Source: an uncultured Clostridium sp. (lineage in GTDB: Bacteria > Bacillota > Clostridia > Clostridiales > Clostridiaceae). From it: 34,001 nucleotides of DNA. Shown here in pieces: positions 7,445-14,659 of the stretch. The stretch lies in NCBI RefSeq assembly GCF_934754915.1, contig NZ_CAKVKB010000032.1:1-34001 (forward strand). Direction: 5' to 3'. The first letter of the stretch is position 1. Every line of letters begins with the position of its first letter. Made by a program: the position numbers and the translations under genes. The notes under the pieces were generated by a model. That model did not search any database. It was not told the DNA's origin and worked only from the letters and a program-made list of their open reading frames with translations.

Positions 7445-8176
7445 ATGGAGCAGATAGATGATTTGAATATTAAAGATGAAGAAGTATCAAAAAGACGACA
7501 GTTTTTTCAGGGAGTGCGGGATTGTATTCCCACAATACTGGGATATTTAAGTATTGGATTAGCCTGTGGGATTTTATGCAGGTCATGTAACTTGACATTC
7601 TGGCAGGCTGTTGGAATGAGCACATTTGTATATGCTGGTTCTTCACAGTTTATTGGAGCAGGAATGATTGCTTCAGGTGCATCTCCATTAGGAATAATAT
7701 TTACTATATTTTTTGTTAATTTAAGGCATATATTTATGAGTGCTTCAATGGCACCATATTTTAAGCATAATACATTTGTAAAAAATTTATCAATAGGTGC
7801 CCTTCTAACAGATGAAACTTTTCTGGTTGCATCCAATAAAGGGATGACGGATAAAAAAATAGATTTCTGGTGGATGACTGGGCTCAATATAACAGCATAT
7901 ATAAATTGGATAATAGCTACAGGAGCTGGAGTTTTAATAGGAAATCTTATTCCTGATTATAAAAAGTATGGATTGGATTTTGCTTTGACAGCAATGTTTA
8001 TTGGACTTTTAATTTCATCAATAGAAAACGTAAAAATAAAGAAAGCATGTATAATAATTTCTGTATCTATTATAGTTCTTATAATATCTACAAGCTTTGT
8101 GGATACAAGTGTTGGAGTAATTATAGCATCAATAGCAGGAGCATTATCAGGAGTTATGGTAGGAGAAAAAATATGA
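7445..8176 (+). CDS. azlC: AzlC-family branched-chain amino acid exporter subunit
   Basis: AzlC is the larger, multi-span subunit of the AzlCD permease. In Bacillus subtilis it exports branched-chain amino acids and the toxic analogue 4-azaleucine. The protein is 243 aa from the ATG at 7445, which has AAGGGGA 6 bases upstream. An earlier in-frame ATG at 7388 sits on the predicted transcription start. Family features include the opening PTILGYLSIGLACGILCRS, the FVYAGSSQFIGAGM segment and NLRHIFMSASMAP, followed by several more hydrophobic helices. The stop overlaps the azlD start by 4 bases (ATGA), giving translational coupling. Substrate range is inferred from the family. Confidence 0.92.
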   Translation: MEQIDDLNIKDEEVSKRRQFFQGVRDCIPTILGYLSIGLACGILCRSCNLTFWQAVGMSTFVYAGSSQFIGAGMIASGASPLGIIFTIFFVNLRHIFMSASMAPYFKHNTFVKNLSIGALLTDETFLVASNKGMTDKKIDFWWMTGLNITAYINWIIATGAGVLIGNLIPDYKKYGLDFALTAMFIGLLISSIENVKIKKACIIISVSIIVLIISTSFVDTSVGVIIASIAGALSGVMVGEKI

Positions 8177-8493
8177 ATACATATGTATGGAGTGTAATAA
8201 TAGGAGGAGGAATTGTGACAGTTCTTCCAAGGGTACTGCCAATAACAGTATTATCAAAGCTTAAGTTGAATAAAAAAGTTGAAGAGTTTTTAAAGTATAT
8301 ACCAATATCAATATTATCAGCATTGATTGCAGTTGAACTTTTGACAGGAGATAATAAACTGGCAGTAAGCACGCATTATGCAGAACTTTTGGCAGCAGTG
8401 CTAACAATAATAGTTTCAGTAAAGAAAAAGGATTTACTGCTTACTGTGATAACAGGAATAATATCAGTAGCTGTATTCAGGATTATATTATAA
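8173..8493 (+). CDS. azlD: AzlD-family small permease subunit
   Basis: The start is the ATG at 8173 that overlaps the azlC stop. The open frame extends upstream inside azlC, but that part is a shadow. The 106-aa product has about four hydrophobic segments and the AzlD pattern: an early GGGIVTVLPRVLPI, then FLKYIPISILSALIAVELL, and a final ITGIISVAVFRIIL. The small subunit is needed with AzlC for export of branched-chain amino acids across the cytoplasmic membrane. A ribosome site (AGGAG at 8161-8165) lies inside azlC. An imperfect hairpin follows 7 bases after the stop. Confidence 0.92.
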   Translation: MNTYVWSVIIGGGIVTVLPRVLPITVLSKLKLNKKVEEFLKYIPISILSALIAVELLTGDNKLAVSTHYAELLAAVLTIIVSVKKKDLLLTVITGIISVAVFRIIL

Positions 8494-8499
8494 ATTATG

Positions 8500-8558
8500 G
8501 CATACATAGCTTATTGGATTTTAGAATTAATAGGCTGTGTATGCTATTTATTTTAGGT
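8500..8558 (+). terminator. Terminator-like hairpin after azlCD
   Basis: GCATACATAGCTTATT pairs with AATAGGCTGTGTATGC (8529-8544) using a few G-T pairs. The tail is T-rich but not a pure T-run. Confidence 0.6.
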
Positions 8559-8639
8559 TTTTATTGAATTACGGAATAATAGACTCAAAAATACAAAGAC
8601 TAATAATAAATATTCAGCATTATTAGGAGTGTATATTAT

Positions 8640-10874
8640 ATGAAGAGGATTTGGAATATTTATAAAACGGATATAAGAAATATAGTTACGAATTATGCTG
8701 CATTTATAACGATAGCGGCATTGTGCATACTTCCATCTTTATATGCATGGTTCAATATAGCAGCATCATGGGATCCTTATGGCCAGGAGGCTACAAGTAA
8801 AATAAAAATTGGAGTTGTAAATAATGATGCAGGAACTGATCTCAATGGAGAGGAAATTAATATAGGAAATCAGATAGTTGAAAGTTTGGAAGAAAATGAT
8901 CTTATGGGATGGCAGTTCATTGATAGCGATGAAGCTGAAAAAATGCTTGAAGAAGGAAAATATTATGCAACAATAACAATTCCTCCACAGTTTTCAAAGG
9001 ATATAACATCAATTATAACAAGTGATATAAAAAAGGGAGATATCATATATAGGGTTAATGAAAAGATAAATGCAATTGCGCCAAAACTCACATCTAAAGG
9101 AGCAAGTGGTGTTCAGGAAAATATAAATAAGACATTGGTTGAAACTGTCAGCAAGACTCTTCTTACAGCAAGTAAAAGCATAGGAATAGAGATTGAAAAT
9201 GCAAAACCTAAGATAACTAATGCATATAATCTATTAAAAGAAGTCCAGGGGAAATTTGATGATATAAATGCTACTGTAGATCTTGCTTATAATGGAGCAG
9301 CTCAGCTTAAAGATCTTACAAAGAAAATTAATGATGATATACCATTAATGGAGGAAACAATAAATAACAGCAGAAATTTAAGCAGTCAGATAAAGAATTT
9401 TTTATCAACATCTAAAGGCAGTTTAAATGATTTATCACCAACTATAAAAGAAGACATAAGGCTGCTTAATGAAATATCAGGAGGAATATCAGATTATTCA
9501 TCTGCTATTATAGAAGCCATAAATTCAGGAAGTGAAAAGGCTCCGGAGATGATAGAAAATCTTGATGGAAGGTTAAATAGTCTTAAAGAGTTAACAACAT
9601 CATTAATAAATATTATGGAGAAGATGAATAAATTAAATCCTAAATTAAATGAAACAATTGAGCAGCTGAATAATATAAATTCATCAATAAATACATTACA
9701 GGGGTATCTTTCAAAATTAAAAGAAGCTATAAATTCAGGCGAGACAGTAGACTTATCCGTATTAAACAATATAAAGACCCTTGCAGACAGTGTAAATTCA
9801 ATTTCATCATCTTTATATTCTAAATATGATAGTGATATTGCAGATAAGATAAGCAGTATTATAGATAGTGCATATGCTACAAGTGATAATATAATAAGTG
9901 TTCTTGATGAAGCAGAAAAAAAGCTTCCAGATGTAAGCAGTTTATTGAATACAGCATATGAAGGTGCGGATAAAGGAATTTCAGGAATAGAATATATAAA
10001 AGAAAAATTACCTAAAGCAGAAGAAATGCTGAATAGCATTATAGATAAAATGGATAAAGTAAATAATGACGGAGATTTTACAGAATTATTAGATCTGCTA
10101 AAAAATGATATTCAAGAAAGAAGCGATTTTTTAGCTGAACCAGTTAATTTGATAGAAGAACAGGTATTTCCTATGGGTAATTATGGAACAGCAATGACTC
10201 CATTTTATACAACTTTATCATTATGGGCTGGAGGACTATTTTTAGTTTCTTTATTATCTGTGAATCCTCATGAAGCTGAAGAAAATAGAAGCAGGACTTT
10301 CAATATTGATAATAATGAAGAACATATAGAAAGCAGGAAAACAGGAAAAGAGATTTTTGGATATGCAGCTGGAATAACAGAAGATTATTTTGGAAAGATG
10401 CTGTTGTTTTTGACATTGGCAGTAATTCAAAGTGTTATTGTATCAGTTGGAGATTTATGGATATTGAATATATATTGTTTGAATCCAATCTTATTTGTAT
10501 TGGTAACAATAATTACAGGATTGATGTTTGGATTGATTATATATACTGCATGTTCTGTATTTGGAAATGTTGGAAAGGTTGTATGTATTGTACTTCTTGT
10601 CCTTCAGCTTGGAGGTTCAAGTGGAACATTTCCAGTAGAACTTACACCTGTGTTTTTCCAAAAGATACATCCATATTTGCCATTTACATATACAGTTTCT
10701 TTAATGAGAGAAACAATAGGAGGAATTGTAAAGATGGTTGTTGTAAAAAATCTGTCAATACTCGCAGTATTTGCAGTACTTTCATTATTAATAGGTGTAT
10801 TCTTGAAAACACCTTTTACTAAATTGATAAAGAAATTTAATGAAAAATTTGAAGAAAGTCATCTTGGTGAATAA
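8640..10874 (+). CDS. YhgE/Pip-type membrane protein
   Basis: This 744-aa protein has the layout of YhgE and of Pip, the lactococcal phage-infection protein. One N-terminal membrane helix (about 19-41) is followed by AWFNIAASWDPYGQ and the periphery-facing IKIGVVNNDAGTDLNGE region. A long Ser/Asn-rich coiled-coil-like section runs from about 150 to 500. At least four C-terminal membrane segments resemble an ABC-2 permease half, including GGLFLVSLL and LQLGGSSGTFPVEL before HPYLPFTYTVSLMRETIGG. Relatives serve as phage receptors or are linked to type VII secretion (EsaA), but the function here is unknown. The ATG has AGGAG 9 bases upstream. It is a single gene closed by a strong terminator. 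Confidence 0.9.
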   Translation: MKRIWNIYKTDIRNIVTNYAAFITIAALCILPSLYAWFNIAASWDPYGQEATSKIKIGVVNNDAGTDLNGEEINIGNQIVESLEENDLMGWQFIDSDEAEKMLEEGKYYATITIPPQFSKDITSIITSDIKKGDIIYRVNEKINAIAPKLTSKGASGVQENINKTLVETVSKTLLTASKSIGIEIENAKPKITNAYNLLKEVQGKFDDINATVDLAYNGAAQLKDLTKKINDDIPLMEETINNSRNLSSQIKNFLSTSKGSLNDLSPTIKEDIRLLNEISGGISDYSSAIIEAINSGSEKAPEMIENLDGRLNSLKELTTSLINIMEKMNKLNPKLNETIEQLNNINSSINTLQGYLSKLKEAINSGETVDLSVLNNIKTLADSVNSISSSLYSKYDSDIADKISSIIDSAYATSDNIISVLDEAEKKLPDVSSLLNTAYEGADKGISGIEYIKEKLPKAEEMLNSIIDKMDKVNNDGDFTELLDLLKNDIQERSDFLAEPVNLIEEQVFPMGNYGTAMTPFYTTLSLWAGGLFLVSLLSVNPHEAEENRSRTFNIDNNEEHIESRKTGKEIFGYAAGITEDYFGKMLLFLTLAVIQSVIVSVGDLWILNIYCLNPILFVLVTIITGLMFGLIIYTACSVFGNVGKVVCIVLLVLQLGGSSGTFPVELTPVFFQKIHPYLPFTYTVSLMRETIGGIVKMVVVKNLSILAVFAVLSLLIGVFLKTPFTKLIKKFNEKFEESHLGE

Positions 10875-10881
10875 TTTGTAT

Positions 10882-10912
10882 CTTTCCCCACTTGTGGGGA
10901 AAGAATTTTTTT
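10882..10912 (+). terminator. Rho-independent terminator
   Basis: CTTTCCCCA and TGGGGAAAG pair perfectly around CTTG, followed by seven T after AA. Confidence 0.93.
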
Positions 10913-11028
10913 AGGAAATTTATTAATAATCTATTGATATTTTTTTAATAACTCATAGAAAAACACAGTATGCAAAGCAGGCTTGTTTATAAAACTTAAT
11001 ATATCTTCTAATAATAAAATTACATAGT

Positions 11029-11091
11029 AGTTAAAGAAATGTTGAAAAGATTTTACTATTCATTGTCAATTGTATATTACTAATTGTAAAT
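11029..11091 (-). repeat. Dispersed intergenic repeat, reverse orientation
   Basis: On the minus strand it reads CAATTGACAATGAATAG, then AAATCTTTTCAACATTTCTT and TAACT. The same end blocks recur at 11727-11780. Confidence 0.7.
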
Positions 11092-11097
11092 ATATGC

Positions 11098-11616
11098 TTA
11101 TATATTTTTTATAATGTTCAATTTATATGCAATATCATAAATTTCACTGAGAGTCTTATCATCATTAAAAAAACATGGAAATTTCAAATTATAATTTCCC
11201 CATACTGTTACAGGTTTTTTAGTAAAATAAAAAGTTACAAAGAAAAGTTCTTTTATGTTCAGTTTAGCAAAAAAGGGGATAAGATTTTTATCAGTTATTT
11301 TGTAATAAACATCATTATGTTTAATTGAAATAATTGAATTCAATAAAGTTTTATCATTTTCATCAATTAGATTCATTAGATTTTTTATTTCTATTTCATT
11401 TAATTTATTTATATAGAAATCAATATAACATTCATTATCATTTTCCTCAAATACTTGAAGAAGGAAATTTATTAGGCATGCTTCACTGTTTTCTGAAAAA
11501 TTTCCATCAATAGTGAAGTTCTCAAATTTATCAAATCCATCTAAAATATTGTTAAATCTTATTGAAACGTTATTTTTAAATTCTGTCCATGAAACTGGTA
11601 TAGGTAAATTGTTCAT
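11098..11616 (-). CDS. Hypothetical protein, 172 aa
   Basis: I do not recognise this protein. It is acidic, rich in Asn, Asp, Ile and Phe, and has no signal peptide, membrane helix, Cys cluster or Walker motif. It reads as an alpha/beta protein. The most distinctive stretch is near the C terminus (FYFTKKPVTVWGNYNLKF, about 130-147), before a short DDKTLSEIYDIAYKL helix. A good ribosome site (AAAGGATG) stands 8 bases before the ATG, and a plausible minus-strand promoter lies upstream. That promoter and the continuous frame support a real gene. It is flanked on both sides by copies of the dispersed repeat and stands between the YhgE-like gene and the Bce-type regulator operon. No link to either can be shown. 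Confidence 0.75.
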   Translation of the reverse strand: MNNLPIPVSWTEFKNNVSIRFNNILDGFDKFENFTIDGNFSENSEACLINFLLQVFEENDNECYIDFYINKLNEIEIKNLMNLIDENDKTLLNSIISIKHNDVYYKITDKNLIPFFAKLNIKELFFVTFYFTKKPVTVWGNYNLKFPCFFNDDKTLSEIYDIAYKLNIIKNI

Positions 11617-11638
11617 ATATAATCACATCCTTTTATAT

Positions 11639-11668
11639 ATACTATAAGTTGAAAGTATATTAAGTCAA
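11639..11668 (-). promoter_or_regulatory. Promoter of the 172-aa hypothetical gene
   Basis: On the minus strand, TTGACT (11668-11663), an 18-base spacer and TAGTAT (11644-11639). Confidence 0.5.
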
Positions 11669-11726
11669 ATTAAATTCTAATATATGTTGTTAAAGAGTTA
11701 AATTTTATATGAATATATGTAAAAAA

Positions 11727-11780
11727 GTTAAAGAAATATTGAAAAGATTTCCTTCTTCATTGTACATTGTAAATTGAAAC
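11727..11780 (-). repeat. Dispersed intergenic repeat, reverse orientation
   Basis: On the minus strand it reads CAATTTACAATGTACAATGA, then AGGAAATCTTTTCAATATTT and CTTTAACT. It agrees with 2044-2100 over nearly its whole length. Confidence 0.75.
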
Positions 11781-11854
11781 ATATATAATGAATGTATGTT
11801 TACAAAAAATGTATGCTGCAAAAAAATAGTAAATGATAAAGGAAGAGAGTTAAA

Positions 11855-12526
11855 ATGTCTAGGATAATGATTATTGAAGATAATGAAAATTTAAAAAAGG
11901 AGCTTATTGAATTTCTAGTAAGATATGGATATGAAGCTTATGGAATGGATGACTATAAAAATGCAATTGAAATTGTATTAAAAGATGAACCAGATTTAAT
12001 ACTTCTTGATGTAAATCTTCCATATTATGATGGATATTTTATATGCAGAGAAATAAGAAAGAAAAACAGCAGTATTCCAATTATTATAGTTACAAGCAGA
12101 GATAGTGATATGGATGAAATAATGAGCATGAATTTAGGAGCTGATGATTTTGTTAGTAAGCCATATAATACTCAGGTGCTTTTAGCAAGAATAGGCTCAC
12201 TGCTTAGAAGAAGTGGAGCTGGAAAAGTTCAGGATATATTGGAACATAAAGGTCTTAAACTTAACATGAATAAAGGTGAGGTAACATATGCAGAAAAAAG
12301 TACTGATTTAAGCAAAAATGAATTTAAAATATTATCATGTTTAATGAAAAATAAAGAAAATATAGTAAGCAGGGAAGATTTGATGGATTATTTATGGAAT
12401 TCAGATCTTTTTATTGATGATAATACTCTGTCAGTCAATGTTACAAGACTTAGAAAGAAATTAGATGATTTGGGATTTAAGAATGGAATAGAAACAAAGA
12501 GAGGAATTGGTTATATATTGCTATGA
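11855..12526 (+). CDS. OmpR-family response regulator (BceR-like)
   Basis: This 223-aa response regulator has an N-terminal receiver and a C-terminal winged-helix DNA-binding domain. The receiver shows the acidic pair E8/D9, the phospho-acceptor D52 in LLDVNLPYYDGY and the conserved Lys in SKPY (K102). The output domain carries LSKNEFKILSCL and TLSVNVTRLRKKL, and ends in ETKRGIGYILL. It is encoded with an intramembrane-sensing kinase and, after 330 bases, a BceAB-type transporter. That arrangement is the Bce module of peptide-antibiotic sensing. Its likely target is the TTACA-N4-TGTAA box at 13792-13809. The ribosome site is GGAAGAG 7 bases upstream, and the stop overlaps the kinase start (ATGA). 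Confidence 0.93.
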   Translation: MSRIMIIEDNENLKKELIEFLVRYGYEAYGMDDYKNAIEIVLKDEPDLILLDVNLPYYDGYFICREIRKKNSSIPIIIVTSRDSDMDEIMSMNLGADDFVSKPYNTQVLLARIGSLLRRSGAGKVQDILEHKGLKLNMNKGEVTYAEKSTDLSKNEFKILSCLMKNKENIVSREDLMDYLWNSDLFIDDNTLSVNVTRLRKKLDDLGFKNGIETKRGIGYILL

Positions 12527-13557
12527 ATTTTAAAGATTATATTTTTTCAAAAGCTCCATATTTTATAATGAATTTTATCATATATATTTTAGCAGTAGTC
12601 TTTTTAAAGATAGCTCATATTCCAAATATTATTTTATTCTGTATTTTTCTCATATGGTTTTCACCACTTTTAATATACATTGTAATTCAATACATACAGG
12701 GAAGGCGATTTTATGGACAGATAAATGACATAAGCCAGAATCTTGATAAAAAATATCTGTTGTCAGAAATTATAAAAAAACCTAATTACTATGAAGGAAG
12801 AATTTTTTATAATATATTAAAAGACGCAGATAGGAATATGCATGAAGAGGTAAATTATTATAAGCATCTTCAAAGCGATTATCGCGAATATATAGAAACT
12901 TGGGTTCATGAAATAAAAACTCCAATAGCTTCATCAAAAATGATTCTTGAAAATAGTATTTCAAATGATAAATATGCGCTCATAGATGAAATGAATAAAA
13001 TAGATGGATATATAACACAAGCATTGTATTATTCTAGAAGTACAGACTTTAATAAAGATTACATAATTAAAGAATTTAATCTTAAGAGTATCATAAATGA
13101 GTGTGTAAGGGAAAATAGAAGAGAATTTATAAACAAAAAAATTAAATTGAGTATTGACAGCAGTACAGATATAGCAGTTACAAGTGATGCTAAATGGGTC
13201 AAATTTATAATAAATCAGATAATAATAAATTCAATAAAATACAAAAGAAAGGAAAATGCAGAAATAAAAATTTATCTTGCTCAGAATTATGAAGCAGAGA
13301 AAACAAGTAAATTGAAAGAGGTTAAGAGAAAAGCTGAATTGGTTATAGAGGATAATGGAATAGGGATTCCTGAAAGCGACATTAATAGAGTTTTTGACAA
13401 AGGATTCACAGGAGAAAACGGAAGGATTTATGGTAAATCTACAGGAATTGGCCTTTATTTGTGCAATAAACTTTGTGAAAAGCTTGGATTGAAATTAAAA
13501 CTTACATCTAAATCAGGAATTGGAACAAAAGTATTTATTAGTATAGATTCTAATTAA
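12523..13557 (+). CDS. Intramembrane-sensing histidine kinase (BceS-like)
   Basis: This 344-aa kinase has two membrane helices (about 13-30 and 36-55) with almost no extracellular loop, so it cannot bind a ligand itself. That is the hallmark of BceS-type kinases, which read the state of a partner BceAB transporter. The H-box is ETWVHEIKTPIASSK with H129. The N-box region is near 227-240, the G1 box is EDNGIGIPESD and the G2 box is GKSTGIGLYL. It phosphorylates the regulator encoded just upstream, with a 4-base overlap. A weak hairpin (13594-13631) and then a much larger one (13676-13790) separate it from the ABC genes. Confidence 0.93.
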   Translation: MNFKDYIFSKAPYFIMNFIIYILAVVFLKIAHIPNIILFCIFLIWFSPLLIYIVIQYIQGRRFYGQINDISQNLDKKYLLSEIIKKPNYYEGRIFYNILKDADRNMHEEVNYYKHLQSDYREYIETWVHEIKTPIASSKMILENSISNDKYALIDEMNKIDGYITQALYYSRSTDFNKDYIIKEFNLKSIINECVRENRREFINKKIKLSIDSSTDIAVTSDAKWVKFIINQIIINSIKYKRKENAEIKIYLAQNYEAEKTSKLKEVKRKAELVIEDNGIGIPESDINRVFDKGFTGENGRIYGKSTGIGLYLCNKLCEKLGLKLKLTSKSGIGTKVFISIDSN

Positions 13558-13675
13558 TAAGGCATAATTGCTAATTTACAAGATTTCTTTGATATAGTTA
13601 TTAAGCAGTTTGATTATTAAAAAATAACTATTCTGAAAAAATGCGCTAAAAATATAGGTTTAAATTATTATATGA

Positions 13676-13790
13676 CAGGGAATGCTGCATAAAGATTAGA
13701 TTACATACAATATCCAACATTATTTTGATTTAAAAGAATAATGCTAGATATTGAAAGACATAATCTTTAATGCAGCATCCCTGATTTTTT
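13676..13790 (+). terminator. Long nested hairpin with T-run between kinase and ABC genes
   Basis: The outer arms (13676-13698 and 13761-13783) pair over 22 positions with one bulge on each side. The inner arms (13708-13724 and 13737-13753) pair over 17 with two mismatches. ATTTTTT follows. It should stop read-through from the kinase gene. The 108-base palindromic size is also compatible with a small mobile element. Confidence 0.7.
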
Positions 13791-13791
13791 A

Positions 13792-13809
13792 TCTTACAAA
13801 ATTGTAAGA
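13792..13809 (+). promoter_or_regulatory. BceR-type operator upstream of bceAB
   Basis: TCTTACAAAATTGTAAGA holds 8-base arms and contains TTACA-N4-TGTAA. That is the TNACA-N4-TGTAA inverted repeat described for BceR-like regulators in Firmicutes. A TATAAT lies at 13852-13857 with a poor -35 (TATGAA), as expected for an activator-dependent promoter. Confidence 0.75.
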
Positions 13810-13891
13810 GTAGTGAAAGATTAATCGATATGAAAAAAACTTTTGACATCCTATAATATAAACATAGATTGAAGTTTGGAGGAAATAAAGA

Positions 13892-14659
13892 ATGGAAAGC
13901 ATATTAAAAGTTGAGAATATAGAAAAGTATTATGGAAATAAAGATAATATTACAAAAGCTATTGACAATATAAGTTTCAGAGTTGAAAAAGGAGAATTTG
14001 TTGGGATAATGGGGCCATCTGGAAGTGGAAAAACTACACTGCTTAACTGTATTTCCACTATAGATAATGTTACTACAGGTTCAATTACAATTGATGGAGA
14101 TGATATAACAAGACTTAAGGGAAGAAAGCTGGAGAATTTCAGAAGAAACAAACTTGGGTTTATATTTCAGGATTTTAATCTTCTTGATACCATGACAGCA
14201 TTTGAAAATATAGCATTAGCTTTAACGATTGCAAGAAAGAAAGGAAAAGAAGTTGAAAATCTTGTTGACAAAGCAGCGCAGAATCTTGGAATATCAGAAG
14301 TGCTTAATAAATATCCATATCAGATGTCTGGAGGACAAAAACAGAGAGTTGCAGCAGCAAGAGCTATTGTAAACAATCCTAAAATAATACTTGCTGATGA
14401 ACCTACAGGAGCGTTGGATTCAAAATCAGCAAAAATGCTTTTAAACTCTATAGAAAAATTAAATAATGAATTAGAAGCAACAATTTTAATGGTAACTCAT
14501 GATGCATTTACAGCAAGTTATGCACACAGAATTTTATTTATAAAAGATGGAAAGATATTCAATGAAATTGTAAGGGGAGAAGATTCAAGAAAGGAATTCT
14601 TCAACAAGATTATAGATGTTGTAACAATACTTGGAGGTGATTCTAAAGATGTATTTTAA
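13892..14659 (+). CDS. bceA: ABC transporter ATPase, BceA type
   Basis: This is the 255-aa ATPase subunit of a MacB/BceAB-type transporter. The Walker A motif is GPSGSGKT (41-48), the Q-loop is IFQDFNLLDT, the ABC signature is MSGGQKQRV (145-153), and Walker B plus D-loop is IILADEPTGALD (164-175). The switch histidine is in MVTHDAFTASYA. With its permease it protects against cell-wall-active peptides such as bacitracin or lantibiotics, probably by freeing the lipid-cycle target, and it signals flux to the kinase. The ATG has GGAGG 9 bases upstream. The BceR-type box ahead predicts induction by the upstream two-component system. The gene overlaps the permease gene by 11 bases. Confidence 0.93.
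   Translation: MESILKVENIEKYYGNKDNITKAIDNISFRVEKGEFVGIMGPSGSGKTTLLNCISTIDNVTTGSITIDGDDITRLKGRKLENFRRNKLGFIFQDFNLLDTMTAFENIALALTIARKKGKEVENLVDKAAQNLGISEVLNKYPYQMSGGQKQRVAAARAIVNNPKIILADEPTGALDSKSAKMLLNSIEKLNNELEATILMVTHDAFTASYAHRILFIKDGKIFNEIVRGEDSRKEFFNKIIDVVTILGGDSKDVF

Noticed and set aside
8047..8172. Longer N terminus for AzlD
   Set aside because: The extra 42 residues lie within azlC in another frame and are Tyr/Asn/Ser-rich. The ATG at 8173 with the 4-base overlap fits the family.
11805..11820. Second BceR box before the regulator gene
   Set aside because: TTTACAAAAAATGTATG has a 5-base instead of 4-base gap and an imperfect right arm, so autoregulation cannot be claimed.
13843..13848. 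TTGACA as -35 box for the bceAB promoter
   Set aside because: The TATAAT is only 3 bases downstream, and no -10-like hexamer exists 16-18 bases after it.
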